A program made the translations under genes and the position numbers. Under the pieces are notes generated by a model, which saw only the letters and a list, made by a program, of their open reading frames with translations, did no database searches and was not told where the DNA came from. A stretch of DNA of 64,000 nucleotides, from contig SUWW01000018.1 in the NCBI GenBank assembly GCA_015061285.1, forward strand, positions 1-64,000, given 5' to 3'. This DNA comes from Bacteroidales bacterium. GTDB taxonomy: Bacteria > Bacteroidota > Bacteroidia > Bacteroidales > Marinilabiliaceae. This document shows positions 56,003-64,000 of this stretch, one piece after another (the stretch's first letter is position 1; each line of letters begins with the position of its first letter).

Positions 56003-56025
56003 CTTGTTACCCCTTCCGTAACAAG
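56003..56025 (+). promoter_or_regulatory. Hairpin with competing GTAACAA motifs
   Basis: CTTGTTAC/GTAACAAG forms an 8-bp stem with a 7-nt loop. A third GTAACAA copy at 55988 could pair with the first arm instead, and TTAACC-AAAC-GGTTAA lies at 55967-55982. There is no T-run, so a terminator is unlikely. It may be a leader structure for the small gene downstream. Confidence 0.35.
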
Positions 56026-56101
56026 GCTTGAAAACATTTTATAAAGTAATGGTTTACGCAACGAGACTATTCAAAACAATGCAACAGAATACTTTTACGA
56101 C

Positions 56102-56269
56102 ATGGGAAAATTGGATGTAGTACTAAAAAAGTTAATCCTCTACAAAAGTGGGGAATCAAGCTCAGACATTCTTCGACGCAAGATTACGTTCTACTCTTTA
56201 GCAGAGATTTTTTTGATTATACTTCTTTTAGTGTTTTCATTTTTTCTCTTTCGTTTAATGGTTGGTTGA
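56102..56269 (+). CDS. Possible 55-residue single-span membrane protein
   Basis: A short frame, ATG to TGA, giving MGKLDVVLKKLILYKSGESS followed by a basic patch (ILRRK) and a strong membrane helix at about residues 32-53 (LAEIFLIILLLVFSFFLF). Positive residues before the helix predict the N-terminus inside. A terminator begins 11 bp after the stop, which supports a real transcript. No homologue is recognised. Confidence 0.5.
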   Translation: MGKLDVVLKKLILYKSGESSSDILRRKITFYSLAEIFLIILLLVFSFFLFRLMVG

Positions 56270-56279
56270 TTTTTGATGG

Positions 56280-56326
56280 AAAACGATAGCCAGTTCGAAA
56301 ACATCGAGCATAGGCTATCGTTTTTT
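56280..56326 (+). terminator. Terminator after the small membrane gene
   Basis: A 12-bp stem AAAACGATAGCC/GGCTATCGTTTT with a 21-nt loop, followed by TTCTTTTC. Confidence 0.8.
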
Positions 56327-56410
56327 CTTTTCTAACTATTTCCATACTTACACAAGATTATGATTATCGAAGTTGCGAATGAAGTTTCGTAATAGGCATC
56401 GAGTATACAC

Positions 56411-56446
56411 AAAAAAAAAAAACCTTCAAATCTTTCGACCTGAAGG
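56411..56446 (-). terminator. Terminator of the tRNA-Gln transcript
   Basis: Read on the minus strand: CCTTCAGGTC-GAAA-GATTTGAAGG, a 10-bp stem with two GU pairs and a GAAA loop, then a run of 12 T. Confidence 0.9.
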
Positions 56447-56458
56447 CTTCGTTGCGAG

Positions 56459-56529
56459 TTGAGATACGAGGATTCGAACCTCGACTAAGAGAACCAAAAT
56501 CTCCTGTACTGCCATTATACTATATCTCA
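56459..56529 (-). tRNA. tRNA-Gln (anticodon TTG)
   Basis: A 71-nt cloverleaf with acceptor TGAGATA/TATCTCA, anticodon loop TTTTGGT (TTG) and T arm CGAGG-TTCGAAT-CCTCG. U1-A72 is a normal identity element for tRNA-Gln. No encoded CCA. Confidence 0.95.
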
Positions 56530-56561
56530 ATCCTAAGTGTTGAACTATGTCAACTTCTGCG

Positions 56562-56632
56562 TTGTCCCGCAAGGATTCGAACCCTGACTAAAAGAACCAG
56601 AATCTTCTGTACTACCTTTATACTACAGGACA
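56562..56632 (-). tRNA. tRNA-Gln (anticodon CTG)
   Basis: A 71-nt cloverleaf with acceptor TGTCCTG/CGGGACA, anticodon loop TTCTGGT (CTG) and T arm CAGGG-TTCGAAT-CCTTG. It lies 32 bp upstream of the TTG isoacceptor and is probably in the same transcript. Confidence 0.94.
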
Positions 56633-56729
56633 ATCAATATCCCTTTGGAATTGCGATTGCAAATGTAGAGGCTTTTTTACGTTTGCGCAATAGTTTCGCG
56701 AAATTTTTAGCAATTCTGCATTTGCATAG

Positions 56730-57557
56730 CTATATACTTATAATATCGCCAGTTGCAAACGCACAAAACTGCTCTTGCTCGCACAGAATGGCCTTAGCTG
56801 GCTCACTTGTGCAGTGTCCAACATAAAATTTCGCATGTTTTGCATGCTTATTTACGTACGACAACAAATTTTCGGCTTCATTTTTTGCCATTGAATCGTC
56901 GACAAAATGCAAGCCTCCTACAAATGCCCGAAGGATTGTTTTCCCAGTAAAAGCTTTGCACGTCTCTATGATATTGGCAGCTCCACAATGCGAACACGAA
57001 GAGACTACTATCAATTCATCGCCTTCGACTATGGCAAGCGACATCTCATGAGCAAAATCGTCGGGGAGTTCGGTGGCTCCTATTTTCTTGGTCAGATACT
57101 TATTTCCAAACGGCTGCGCGTAGAGATTTTGTCGACAGAAGACTGCAGCTACGTTTTCGGTTAGCCACGCCGACGAACGCAATGTATGCATACGATTGGC
57201 ATTTGCTTTCACCAAATCGAAATCCACAGAAAGATCATGGCTACGGGCATGGCGATAGGAGAAATAACGTGCCGCAATTGCCTCTTCGGCTATATATACA
57301 GTACTATTTTTATTTATATCTAAAAAACGGTGCAAACCACCTGTGTGATCGACATGAGCATGTGAGAGAAAACAGAAATCTACATTACTGACATCAAAGG
57401 CAAGAGCCCTGGCATTATCGGCAAAAGCTCCACTCAAACCAGTGTCGCACAAGATGCGATTTTTGTCATCTTCGACGTAGAGCGAGAGCCCTTTCTCGGA
57501 GTGCAATGCAGACTTTGCATCGGGTGTATTATCAATAAGTATAGCGATGCGAATCAT
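56730..57557 (-). CDS. MBL-fold metallohydrolase
   Basis: A 275-residue protein of the metallo-beta-lactamase fold. The dinuclear metal motif SHAHVDHTGGLHRF lies near residue 64. Further ligands are His in SSCSHCGAANI near residue 189 and in a C-terminal FYVGHCTSEPA. The layout resembles the methanopterin beta-RFAP-synthase-like/DUF subgroup annotated as 7,8-dihydropterin-6-yl-methyl-aminobenzene phosphate synthase. The true substrate is unknown. Its start is 2 bp after the P-type ATPase stop, so the two are co-transcribed. Confidence 0.88.
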   Translation of the reverse strand: MIRIAILIDNTPDAKSALHSEKGLSLYVEDDKNRILCDTGLSGAFADNARALAFDVSNVDFCFLSHAHVDHTGGLHRFLDINKNSTVYIAEEAIAARYFSYRHARSHDLSVDFDLVKANANRMHTLRSSAWLTENVAAVFCRQNLYAQPFGNKYLTKKIGATELPDDFAHEMSLAIVEGDELIVVSSCSHCGAANIIETCKAFTGKTILRAFVGGLHFVDDSMAKNEAENLLSYVNKHAKHAKFYVGHCTSEPAKAILCEQEQFCAFATGDIISI

Positions 57558-57559
57558 TT

Positions 57560-60229
57560 CTACCTACGCCAAATTTTCGACAACAAGCGAACTATTTCTC
57601 CTACCCACAGCACCACAGAAGTTGAAGCAATCACTATGCACCAATCGGCTAACGAGAGCGGCACTACACCAAAGAATCGACCGCCTATGTTTACTATTGC
57701 TATTTGTCCAACGAGGATAGCGCCTACTATCAGACCGAAGCCACTACAACCGCGGAGATTGAACGCACTCTTGCCTGTGGCGAACGCACGAGCGTTGAAC
57801 ATATTCCAAAATTGCAGCATAACGAAAATGGTAAAGAATAGGCTAAGTTCGTATGGCGAAATATGTTTTTCGGCAGAAGGGGCGAAATGGAGCAAGTCGC
57901 TCATATTAGTAATATCGGCATGCTGCATGACGTAGAGCAACGCCAACAAGGCAACAAAAAATAGTCCACCTACAGACAGAATGCTCTGCGTCATTTTTTT
58001 ACTTATTATGAACGCCTTACGGTCGCGCGGGCGAGAATTCATCACCTCGTTTGACGGTGGAAGCGAAGCCAAAGCAAGTGCCGCGAATGTATCCATAATA
58101 AGATTTACCCATAGCATTTGTGTGACCGTAAGCGGCGATTCCGTACCCATAAATGCCCCAGCGAGCACTATCAGACAAGCAACAACATTTACCGTCATTT
58201 GAAACAAAATGAAACGTTGAATATTTATATACAACGAACGTCCCCACATAACAGCACGGCAAATGCTACTGAACGAATTATCGACTATGGTGATATCCGA
58301 GGCCTCTTTTGCCACAGCCGTACCATCGCCCATCGACAAACCTACGTGAGCTGCTCGCAAAGCTGGAGCATCGTTGGTGCCATCGCCTGTGACAGCTACT
58401 ACTTGGTTTTCGGATTGAAGTGTTTCTACAAGAAGTTTTTTGTCGAGCGGACGCGCACGTGCTATGATTTTTATGCTTGAAATACGGCGGCGCAGTTCGT
58501 CGGTAGGTAACGCAGAAAAATCGGAACCTGCTATTACGTTCGTTTCATCATCGGCATTGGTCCACAAACCTATTTGTCGGGCTATCTCTTTTGCTGTGGC
58601 GGGTGTATCGCCCGTAACTATTTTTATATCTATGCCAGCATTGAGACACTCCTTTATGGCAGTAGGTACATCGCTACGAACTGGATCCGAAATTGCCACT
58701 ATACCCAAGAGCGACAACCGTTGAGCATTGAGTTGATTGGCATCGATACCACATTCGTCGGCCGTCAATTCTTGATATGCCAAAGCGAGAGTGCGCATTC
58801 CTTGCTGCTGATAACCAACAAGTTGAGCATTCACACTGCTTTTTTCAGCACCGCCGCACACATTGGAGCAAAGATCTATCACTATTTCGGGCGCACCTTT
58901 CACCAATAGCAATCGCTTCCCTGTTTCTATCAACTCTACGGCAGTGGCCATATATTTACGTTCGGTAGAGAATGGTATTTCGGCTATGCGTTGCGCTGAG
59001 GCTTGAATAGCTTTATAGTCAACACCTTTATCGCGAAGCCACAACAAGAGAGCACCTTCCGTTGGGTTACCCAAAACGCGTGGTTCTCCAGTTGACAATT
59101 CGAGCGTGGCGGTGGTGTTTAGGGCAATGTTATCATATACGACATCTACAAGCGATTCGTCGTAGATATTTATTTCAGCCACACGCATCTGATTTTGAGT
59201 AAGTGTACCAGTTTTGTCGGTACAGATAACTGTGGTAGCACCCATAGTTTCGCACGCATGCATCTTGCGCACAAGATTGTTGCTCTTGAGCATTCTGCGC
59301 ATGGAATAGGCGAGACTAAGAGTAACGGCCATGGGCAAACCTTCGGGAACTGCCACAACAATGAGAGTGACGGCTATCATCAGCGACTGAAGCACGTAGG
59401 CCATAATATGCGCCCATTCCATTGATACTTCGGACGTAGTGAAATATATATACAAGCGCCCTACAACTATCAGAAGCGCAATGCCATAACTAATTTTAGT
59501 GATGACATTTCCGAGACCTTCGAGTTGCTCGTTTAGCGGCGTTTTCACACTATTATCAATCTGTGCCTCTACGTACACTTTGCCATATTCGGTGCTATCG
59601 CCCACACGAGTTACCCTATACACTGCATGACCTTCCATCACTTTGGTGCCGCGCATAACATGATTTGTGGGATATGTAGCTTCTTTATCGAACTCTGCTT
59701 CGTTGGTGGTCTTATGACATATTGGCTCGCCAGTGAGCGTCGATTCATCGATATTCAAATCGACAGATTCGAGCAGTTCGCCATCGGCTGGAACCTCATC
59801 ACCAGTAGCTATAATTACAATGTCGCCCACCACAACATCGTCTTTAGGCACTTCCGTAGCATTCCCATTGCGAATCACCTTCACACTTTCACTATCATTA
59901 ATCTGATTAAGAATAGAGAACTCCTTGTCGGCCTTGAGTTCAAACGCGAAAGCTAAACCTGTTGCTAAAAATATAGCTATGAATATGCCCACAGGTTCGA
60001 AAAAGACCGTAACATCTTCGCCAAGCGACAAATGTTCGTAGAAGGCTATCGTGGTTGAAAGAGCTCCCGCTACGAGGAGTATCAATATGAGTGGATCGGA
60101 AAATTTTGATATAAACTTCCTGAGCAACGATTCTTTTTTGGGTGGGGTTAGTTTGTTATTTCCATGCTCTACTCTACTCTGTTGCACTTCACTGTCTGTC
60201 AGTCCAGTATAAATATTTTGTTCTTTCAT
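57560..60229 (-). CDS. Calcium-translocating P-type ATPase (PMCA/SERCA type)
   Basis: An 889-residue P2-type cation pump exporting Ca2+. Cation N-domain (GLTDSEVQQSRVEHGNNKLTPPKK), TGE-type actuator motif (DESTLTGEPICH), membrane motif VPEGLPMAVTLSLAYS, phosphorylation site CDKTGTLTQNQM (Asp in about residue 338), hinge TGDGTNDAPALRAAHVGLSMG, and a six-helix C-terminal cation domain. Length is right for the family. It is first in a unit with the MBL hydrolase. Confidence 0.94.
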   Translation of the reverse strand: MKEQNIYTGLTDSEVQQSRVEHGNNKLTPPKKESLLRKFISKFSDPLILILLVAGALSTTIAFYEHLSLGEDVTVFFEPVGIFIAIFLATGLAFAFELKADKEFSILNQINDSESVKVIRNGNATEVPKDDVVVGDIVIIATGDEVPADGELLESVDLNIDESTLTGEPICHKTTNEAEFDKEATYPTNHVMRGTKVMEGHAVYRVTRVGDSTEYGKVYVEAQIDNSVKTPLNEQLEGLGNVITKISYGIALLIVVGRLYIYFTTSEVSMEWAHIMAYVLQSLMIAVTLIVVAVPEGLPMAVTLSLAYSMRRMLKSNNLVRKMHACETMGATTVICTDKTGTLTQNQMRVAEINIYDESLVDVVYDNIALNTTATLELSTGEPRVLGNPTEGALLLWLRDKGVDYKAIQASAQRIAEIPFSTERKYMATAVELIETGKRLLLVKGAPEIVIDLCSNVCGGAEKSSVNAQLVGYQQQGMRTLALAYQELTADECGIDANQLNAQRLSLLGIVAISDPVRSDVPTAIKECLNAGIDIKIVTGDTPATAKEIARQIGLWTNADDETNVIAGSDFSALPTDELRRRISSIKIIARARPLDKKLLVETLQSENQVVAVTGDGTNDAPALRAAHVGLSMGDGTAVAKEASDITIVDNSFSSICRAVMWGRSLYINIQRFILFQMTVNVVACLIVLAGAFMGTESPLTVTQMLWVNLIMDTFAALALASLPPSNEVMNSRPRDRKAFIISKKMTQSILSVGGLFFVALLALLYVMQHADITNMSDLLHFAPSAEKHISPYELSLFFTIFVMLQFWNMFNARAFATGKSAFNLRGCSGFGLIVGAILVGQIAIVNIGGRFFGVVPLSLADWCIVIASTSVVLWVGEIVRLLSKIWRR

Positions 60230-60334
60230 CTATTTCTATTTTTCTGTCTATTGAATTACGTTGCGCCGAAGATACAAATTAGATAACAAAGATTAGAGCG
60301 TAGAGATAAGAGTTGTGAGCGTAACAGAAGTGAT

Positions 60335-60372
60335 AAAATAAGAGAGGCCGAAGTGTTTTTTACTTCGACCTC
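60335..60372 (-). terminator. Likely terminator of the fibronectin/barrel unit
   Basis: On the minus strand GAGGTCGAAGT and ACTTCGGCCTC form an 11-bp stem with one GU pair, followed by CTTATTTTAT. It lies about 170 bp after the gene ending at 60540. The rest of 60230-60539 (310 bp) shows no gene. Confidence 0.5.
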
Positions 60373-60539
60373 AATGAATACAATAAACAATTTAGTGCAG
60401 GGTTTCTATGTTGTGCTTACAGCATAGTCGTTCGTCAAAGCAAACTTGCTCATACACAAAGCAATTCCACGTGCAAAGTGCAACATTTTACCGACCTAAG
60501 CAAGATTTATCATCAAAATAACATTCTGCTTTTTTATAA

Positions 60540-62558
60540 CTACTTATACACCCCCGACTCCGTGCCGTCGGCATAGACGATCTTTATGGCGTATGTATAC
60601 TTATTATTAATCTTGGCGTCGGCATCGAGGTAGGTGCGCTCCGTCGTCCTTGCCACTATGCGCAGATTGTCGTCGTTCACCGCGCGGAAGAGTATGTATT
60701 CCGCTATGCCGCGCTTGCTATCCACTGTCCACGACACGTGGTTGCCGTCACTGTCGATGCGGCTTTTTATCTTCACCTTCTCTGTGGCAACTTCATCTGT
60801 ATGGTAATATGCCGATGAGAGACGCGAACTATTGCCCGAGCGGTCTACGGCTACTATGGCGTATATATAATCCTGACCGTTGGCCGCCGTCTTGTCGTCA
60901 TACGTATTCTGAACGTCGGCAAAAACTGCTATGGTGTCGTACTGCTCGGCTCGTGGCTCTTTACGAAGCAGATAGTGACGCGCTATGTCGTCGCTACTGC
61001 TGCATACCCATTGAAGCGAAGGTCGTCCTTGTTTCTGTTCAATTGGCTTCATCACTGGTACGACGGGCGCTATGGTGTCCGGGCGCATAAGCATAAGCGT
61101 TTTCGATGGCGCTGAATGGTTGTCGCGCTTGTCGATGGCACGCACCTGATAGAATATCTCATGCGTGAGGGTGTTGAGGTTGACTTTGTGCCTAAATACG
61201 GTGTCGGTCAGCATGGAGGTGGTAAGGAGCGAATACTCATTATCGTCCTTCGTGTTGGCCATGTAGACTCTATAGCCAGCGAGGTCGCTTTCGTTGTTGG
61301 CCTTCCATCTGATGGTAGCTATACCCGTGGTATCAATTTCGCCTTCGAGAGCTACGGGAGCTATAGGCGGAAAACTATCTACAAGCGCGGCATAGCTAAC
61401 TGTCGGCATGAGGTTCTCGCGCTCCGTGTTGTAGACCGACACCTTGTAGTAGTTTGTTATGCCAGGCATTCGGTCCACGAAACTTCTCTGCTTCGGGTCG
61501 TTGCCATCGAATATCTTCTTCAGCCGACTCTTCGGTCCGCTCTGCCTATACACTCTGAAACCCTCGGCTGAATTGTTTAGGCTGTCGGGGAACGCCCATT
61601 CTATCTCTATTCTGTTGTTGTCCACCGCCTCGCAATGTGTTATGTATGGCATCACGGTGAGCGGCATAGCTCCATGACCTTCGTCGGAGATGGCTGGTTC
61701 ACTCTTGCGCCCGAAGCAGTCAGTGCCAAATACTCGATAGATTATCTGTGTGTTATTATCGGGCAGTGTGTCGCGCCTAAACAGCGTTGTATTCTTTGTA
61801 TCTGTTTGCGAAATATTTATGGTCGGAGCGTCGGAGAGCAGCACGAAGGTATTGCCGCCATCTGCCGAACGCTCGATGAAGTACGACGTGTAGGCGCCTC
61901 TAAGTATGCTGAGGTCCACAGATATGTCCGCCGTCTTGTTGCCCCACTTCACCTCAGGCTTTGGTATGCGATGCATCGGCGTTGGCGTGGCTGCGTTGAG
62001 GAACACCATGGCCGTATCTTGCGCAATGGTGTCGTTGACATAGACCTTATATAAGTATTTCTCGTCATTACTAACATTCTTATCTGTATAAGACAAACCC
62101 GAAAGCCATGCGACGTCCACGCTCATGTCGGCAGCATAGAGAGCGAACGAGAATTTCTGCTGCTTGCGTTGGTGAATCTGATATGCCGCCTTGGGCGAGA
62201 GCACGCCGACATTCTCATCTTCACCATAAATACACTCGGCTGCTATGGCCGCATATTTCTCCTCAGAATATGGTTCCCAGTCCTCCAATGGCGCAGGCAT
62301 GAAGGCTCCACCAAGTACTTTATGCTCCTTTGCAATGTCGTCGGGCGACAATATCTCGCCACTGCGCATGATGGTATAACGTTCAACGACGTAGCCCTTC
62401 TTTATGCCCGCTTGCCATGTGTCATAATCGGCAGGAGCCCAGCGTAGGTCTATCTTTCCATCGCCTACGCAGCCCTGCATCTTGGTCTCATATCTCTGTG
62501 CCGATGCCATGGTTGCGAGCATCAGCAACGCCATAATTATAATTATCGTATGTTTCAT
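60540..62558 (-). CDS. Secreted fibronectin type III-like repeat protein
   Basis: A 672-residue protein with signal peptide MKHTIIIIMALLMLATMASAQ. The first 200 residues are a distinct domain (CVGDGKIDLRWAPADYDTWQAG, GVLSPKAAYQIHQRKQQKFSF). Then about four fibronectin type III-like units follow, with recurrent phrases such as RIEIEWAFPDSLNNSAEGFRVYR, IATIRWKANNESDLAGYRVYM and GNHVSWTVDSKRGIAEYILF. No sorting tail is evident. Its start overlaps the stop of the upstream outer-membrane gene (ATGA), so the pair is translationally coupled. It is probably surface or periplasmic. Role unknown. Confidence 0.8.
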   Translation of the reverse strand: MKHTIIIIMALLMLATMASAQRYETKMQGCVGDGKIDLRWAPADYDTWQAGIKKGYVVERYTIMRSGEILSPDDIAKEHKVLGGAFMPAPLEDWEPYSEEKYAAIAAECIYGEDENVGVLSPKAAYQIHQRKQQKFSFALYAADMSVDVAWLSGLSYTDKNVSNDEKYLYKVYVNDTIAQDTAMVFLNAATPTPMHRIPKPEVKWGNKTADISVDLSILRGAYTSYFIERSADGGNTFVLLSDAPTINISQTDTKNTTLFRRDTLPDNNTQIIYRVFGTDCFGRKSEPAISDEGHGAMPLTVMPYITHCEAVDNNRIEIEWAFPDSLNNSAEGFRVYRQSGPKSRLKKIFDGNDPKQRSFVDRMPGITNYYKVSVYNTERENLMPTVSYAALVDSFPPIAPVALEGEIDTTGIATIRWKANNESDLAGYRVYMANTKDDNEYSLLTTSMLTDTVFRHKVNLNTLTHEIFYQVRAIDKRDNHSAPSKTLMLMRPDTIAPVVPVMKPIEQKQGRPSLQWVCSSSDDIARHYLLRKEPRAEQYDTIAVFADVQNTYDDKTAANGQDYIYAIVAVDRSGNSSRLSSAYYHTDEVATEKVKIKSRIDSDGNHVSWTVDSKRGIAEYILFRAVNDDNLRIVARTTERTYLDADAKINNKYTYAIKIVYADGTESGVYK

Positions 62559-64000
62559 ATCTCTGTTTCCTTTTCATTTCTTGCCGACTTGCGTTTTATG
62601 CTGTAGCCGAGCGACAAGTTATAAGTAATGTTCGCCGTGTACTGCGTGCCACTGTCGTTCGAATTGTTGTTGAGCGCCGTGATGCTACAATTGAGCGAAT
62701 GGTATTTCAGAAACGAATATGACAGCGACAATCGTGTATTTACTATGCGATAGTCCGTCTCCGAGTCGACCTTGCTGTAGTTGACCGATAGGCTCGTTCG
62801 CACCTGCTTGACTATCGGCGCGCCAGCCGAAGCTATCAGCGTCAGCACGTTACTCTCCGTCTCGGGAGTCTTGTTAATGTTGTAGTTAGTGCCAAACGAG
62901 CCCGTCACTTTCGTCGGCGTGTGCGAAGCCTGATAGTTGGCATTTATATTATGCAAGCGGTTACTTACGAACCTCTGGCTGTTCTCCTGCTCGTGCGAGG
63001 CTTTCTGGTATGTATAGCTGCTGCTTATGCTCTGCACGAGCCGCTCCTTGTCGCCAAAGCGGTAATTGACGTTGCCCGATGCGCTGAAGTTGAGCTCCGT
63101 GAAACTCAGCGTGTCTAAGTTCTGATACTGCGTGGTCTGCGTCACTTGCTCCAAGATGTCTTTTATATGTACGTACGACTGCACGTTCGACACAGAGCCG
63201 CCAAACGACCATTTTTCGCTTGGTGTGGCATTCGCACTCACAGAATATATGAGTTGCGAGTTGGTGTTTACCTCCTGATTGTTGAGGTTGTCGCGCTGCC
63301 AGCCCACGTTGGTGCTCAGGTTTACCTTCTGCGCTATATCCAAGGAGAAGTTGGCCGTTATGTTCTCGAAATTATTGGTATTGTAGTACGATGCAAACGA
63401 CTTGTAGAACGGCGACACACGCTCGTAGGTAGCGCCGATACTGCCTATTTCAAACGCCTGACTTACTGATACTTTGCCAGCGGTATGGCGCGATATGTCG
63501 GTATTCTCCTCGAAGAATCCGCTCGTATGCCCGAGCGAGTCGGCTTTGCAGTTAGCGTTGATTATGCTTATGGCATATTCGCCTTCAATTGTCGTTCGCT
63601 CGAATGGCTTTAGAACCGCCGATATGCTGCCTACGAGGTTGCTCTGAGGTGCTATGTATGTGGTGTCGATGCCCTCGGCAAAGGAGAGCGAGTTTGCATC
63701 GTCTTTGCACATGGAGACATTAGCCATCAGCGACCACCGCTCACCTTTGTAGCCGCCCATCACGCCGCCGCCCATGCGTTTGTAGATTGGCTCGGTGTTG
63801 ATGCTGTCGTGCGGCACTGCCTTGTTGAGTCGCCCGAAGAATGCCGAGAACTGCCACGGCATCTCGTCTGGCGTAAGTTCCACACCTCCGCCAAGAAAAT
63901 CGTGCCCCGCCATGGTGTATGGCGAGAATGTCATCTGCGAATAGCCGATGTGCAGTTTTATCCACTTGTACGATGGCGTGAGCGCAAAGCGGTTGAATGG
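62555..64000 (-). CDS. Outer-membrane beta-barrel protein, 5' end outside the window
   Basis: The frame is open to the window edge. The in-frame residues before the first internal Met (NRFALTPSYKWIKLHIGYSQ) read as protein, so the true start is beyond 64000. The visible 480 residues are strand-rich with repeated aromatic turns (GEYAISIIN, FGGSVSNVQSYVHIKD, GSFGTNYNINKT, RLSLSYSFLKYHSLNCS) and end YNLSLGYSIKRKSARNEK. Internal domains suggest a long barrel of unnamed family. It is coupled to the fibronectin-type protein downstream by a 4-bp overlap. Confidence 0.78.
   Translation of the reverse strand, partial: PFNRFALTPSYKWIKLHIGYSQMTFSPYTMAGHDFLGGGVELTPDEMPWQFSAFFGRLNKAVPHDSINTEPIYKRMGGGVMGGYKGERWSLMANVSMCKDDANSLSFAEGIDTTYIAPQSNLVGSISAVLKPFERTTIEGEYAISIINANCKADSLGHTSGFFEENTDISRHTAGKVSVSQAFEIGSIGATYERVSPFYKSFASYYNTNNFENITANFSLDIAQKVNLSTNVGWQRDNLNNQEVNTNSQLIYSVSANATPSEKWSFGGSVSNVQSYVHIKDILEQVTQTTQYQNLDTLSFTELNFSASGNVNYRFGDKERLVQSISSSYTYQKASHEQENSQRFVSNRLHNINANYQASHTPTKVTGSFGTNYNINKTPETESNVLTLIASAGAPIVKQVRTSLSVNYSKVDSETDYRIVNTRLSLSYSFLKYHSLNCSITALNNNSNDSGTQYTANITYNLSLGYSIKRKSARNEKETEI

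Overview
The window comes from a Bacteroidales (Bacteroidota) chromosome. The evidence is the Bacteroides-type promoter motif TAnnTTTG (often with TTG 19 bp upstream), a TonB receptor with carboxypeptidase-like N-domain, DUF4374 and imelysin lipoproteins, BspA-type leucine-rich repeats, the long form of IspG, fused CcsBA, a type IX secretion sorting tail and weak ribosome binding sites. No phage, integrase or transposase gene is visible. The genus cannot be fixed from the sequence alone.

Layout. 1-6.7 kb: a heptamer satellite, gpmI, then a three-gene cluster of TonB receptor, DUF4374 lipoprotein and PepSY membrane protein with the architecture of the Bacteroides xenosiderophore system XusABC. 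6.6-14 kb: a glycosyltransferase pair, homoserine acyltransferase (metA), two tRNA-Lys, a CvpA-like gene with a sialate-esterase-like lipoprotein that has lost its catalytic residues, tRNA-Arg and rsgA. 13.4-22.9 kb: two divergent outer-membrane proteins, ychF, an M23 peptidase, ispC, a very large propeller/SpoIIE phosphatase sensor and a MATE exporter. 23-28.2 kb: a frameshifted BspA-like surface protein, lepA and tRNA-Cys. 28.3-36.6 kb: ADP-ribosylglycohydrolase, cytochrome c assembly protein CcsBA, a 14-copy array of 42-bp hairpin repeats, and a porin-imelysin-dihaem oxidoreductase operon that looks iron related. 36.9-44.2 kb: ispG, two surface proteins, rfbA, a lipoprotein and glnS.

44.2-55.2 kb is the most unusual part: an apparently single minus-strand polymorphic toxin locus. 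It runs from a type IX sorting-domain protein and a FISUMP-type protein, through two large signal-peptide-bearing RHS proteins (together like a split RHS cocoon), to a toxin tip and its likely immunity gene. Behind these lies an archive of spare cassettes: a headless TNT-type toxin with immunity gene, a second RHS tip that carries its own signal peptide with its immunity gene, and a third, truncated tip with the same signal peptide. A nearly identical 462-bp direct repeat could let the tips be exchanged.

55.2-64 kb: folB, a possible 55-residue membrane protein, two tRNA-Gln, an MBL-fold hydrolase behind a calcium-type P-ATPase, and a fibronectin-type surface protein translationally coupled to an outer-membrane protein cut by the window edge.

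All family calls were made by reading motifs. No database search was run.
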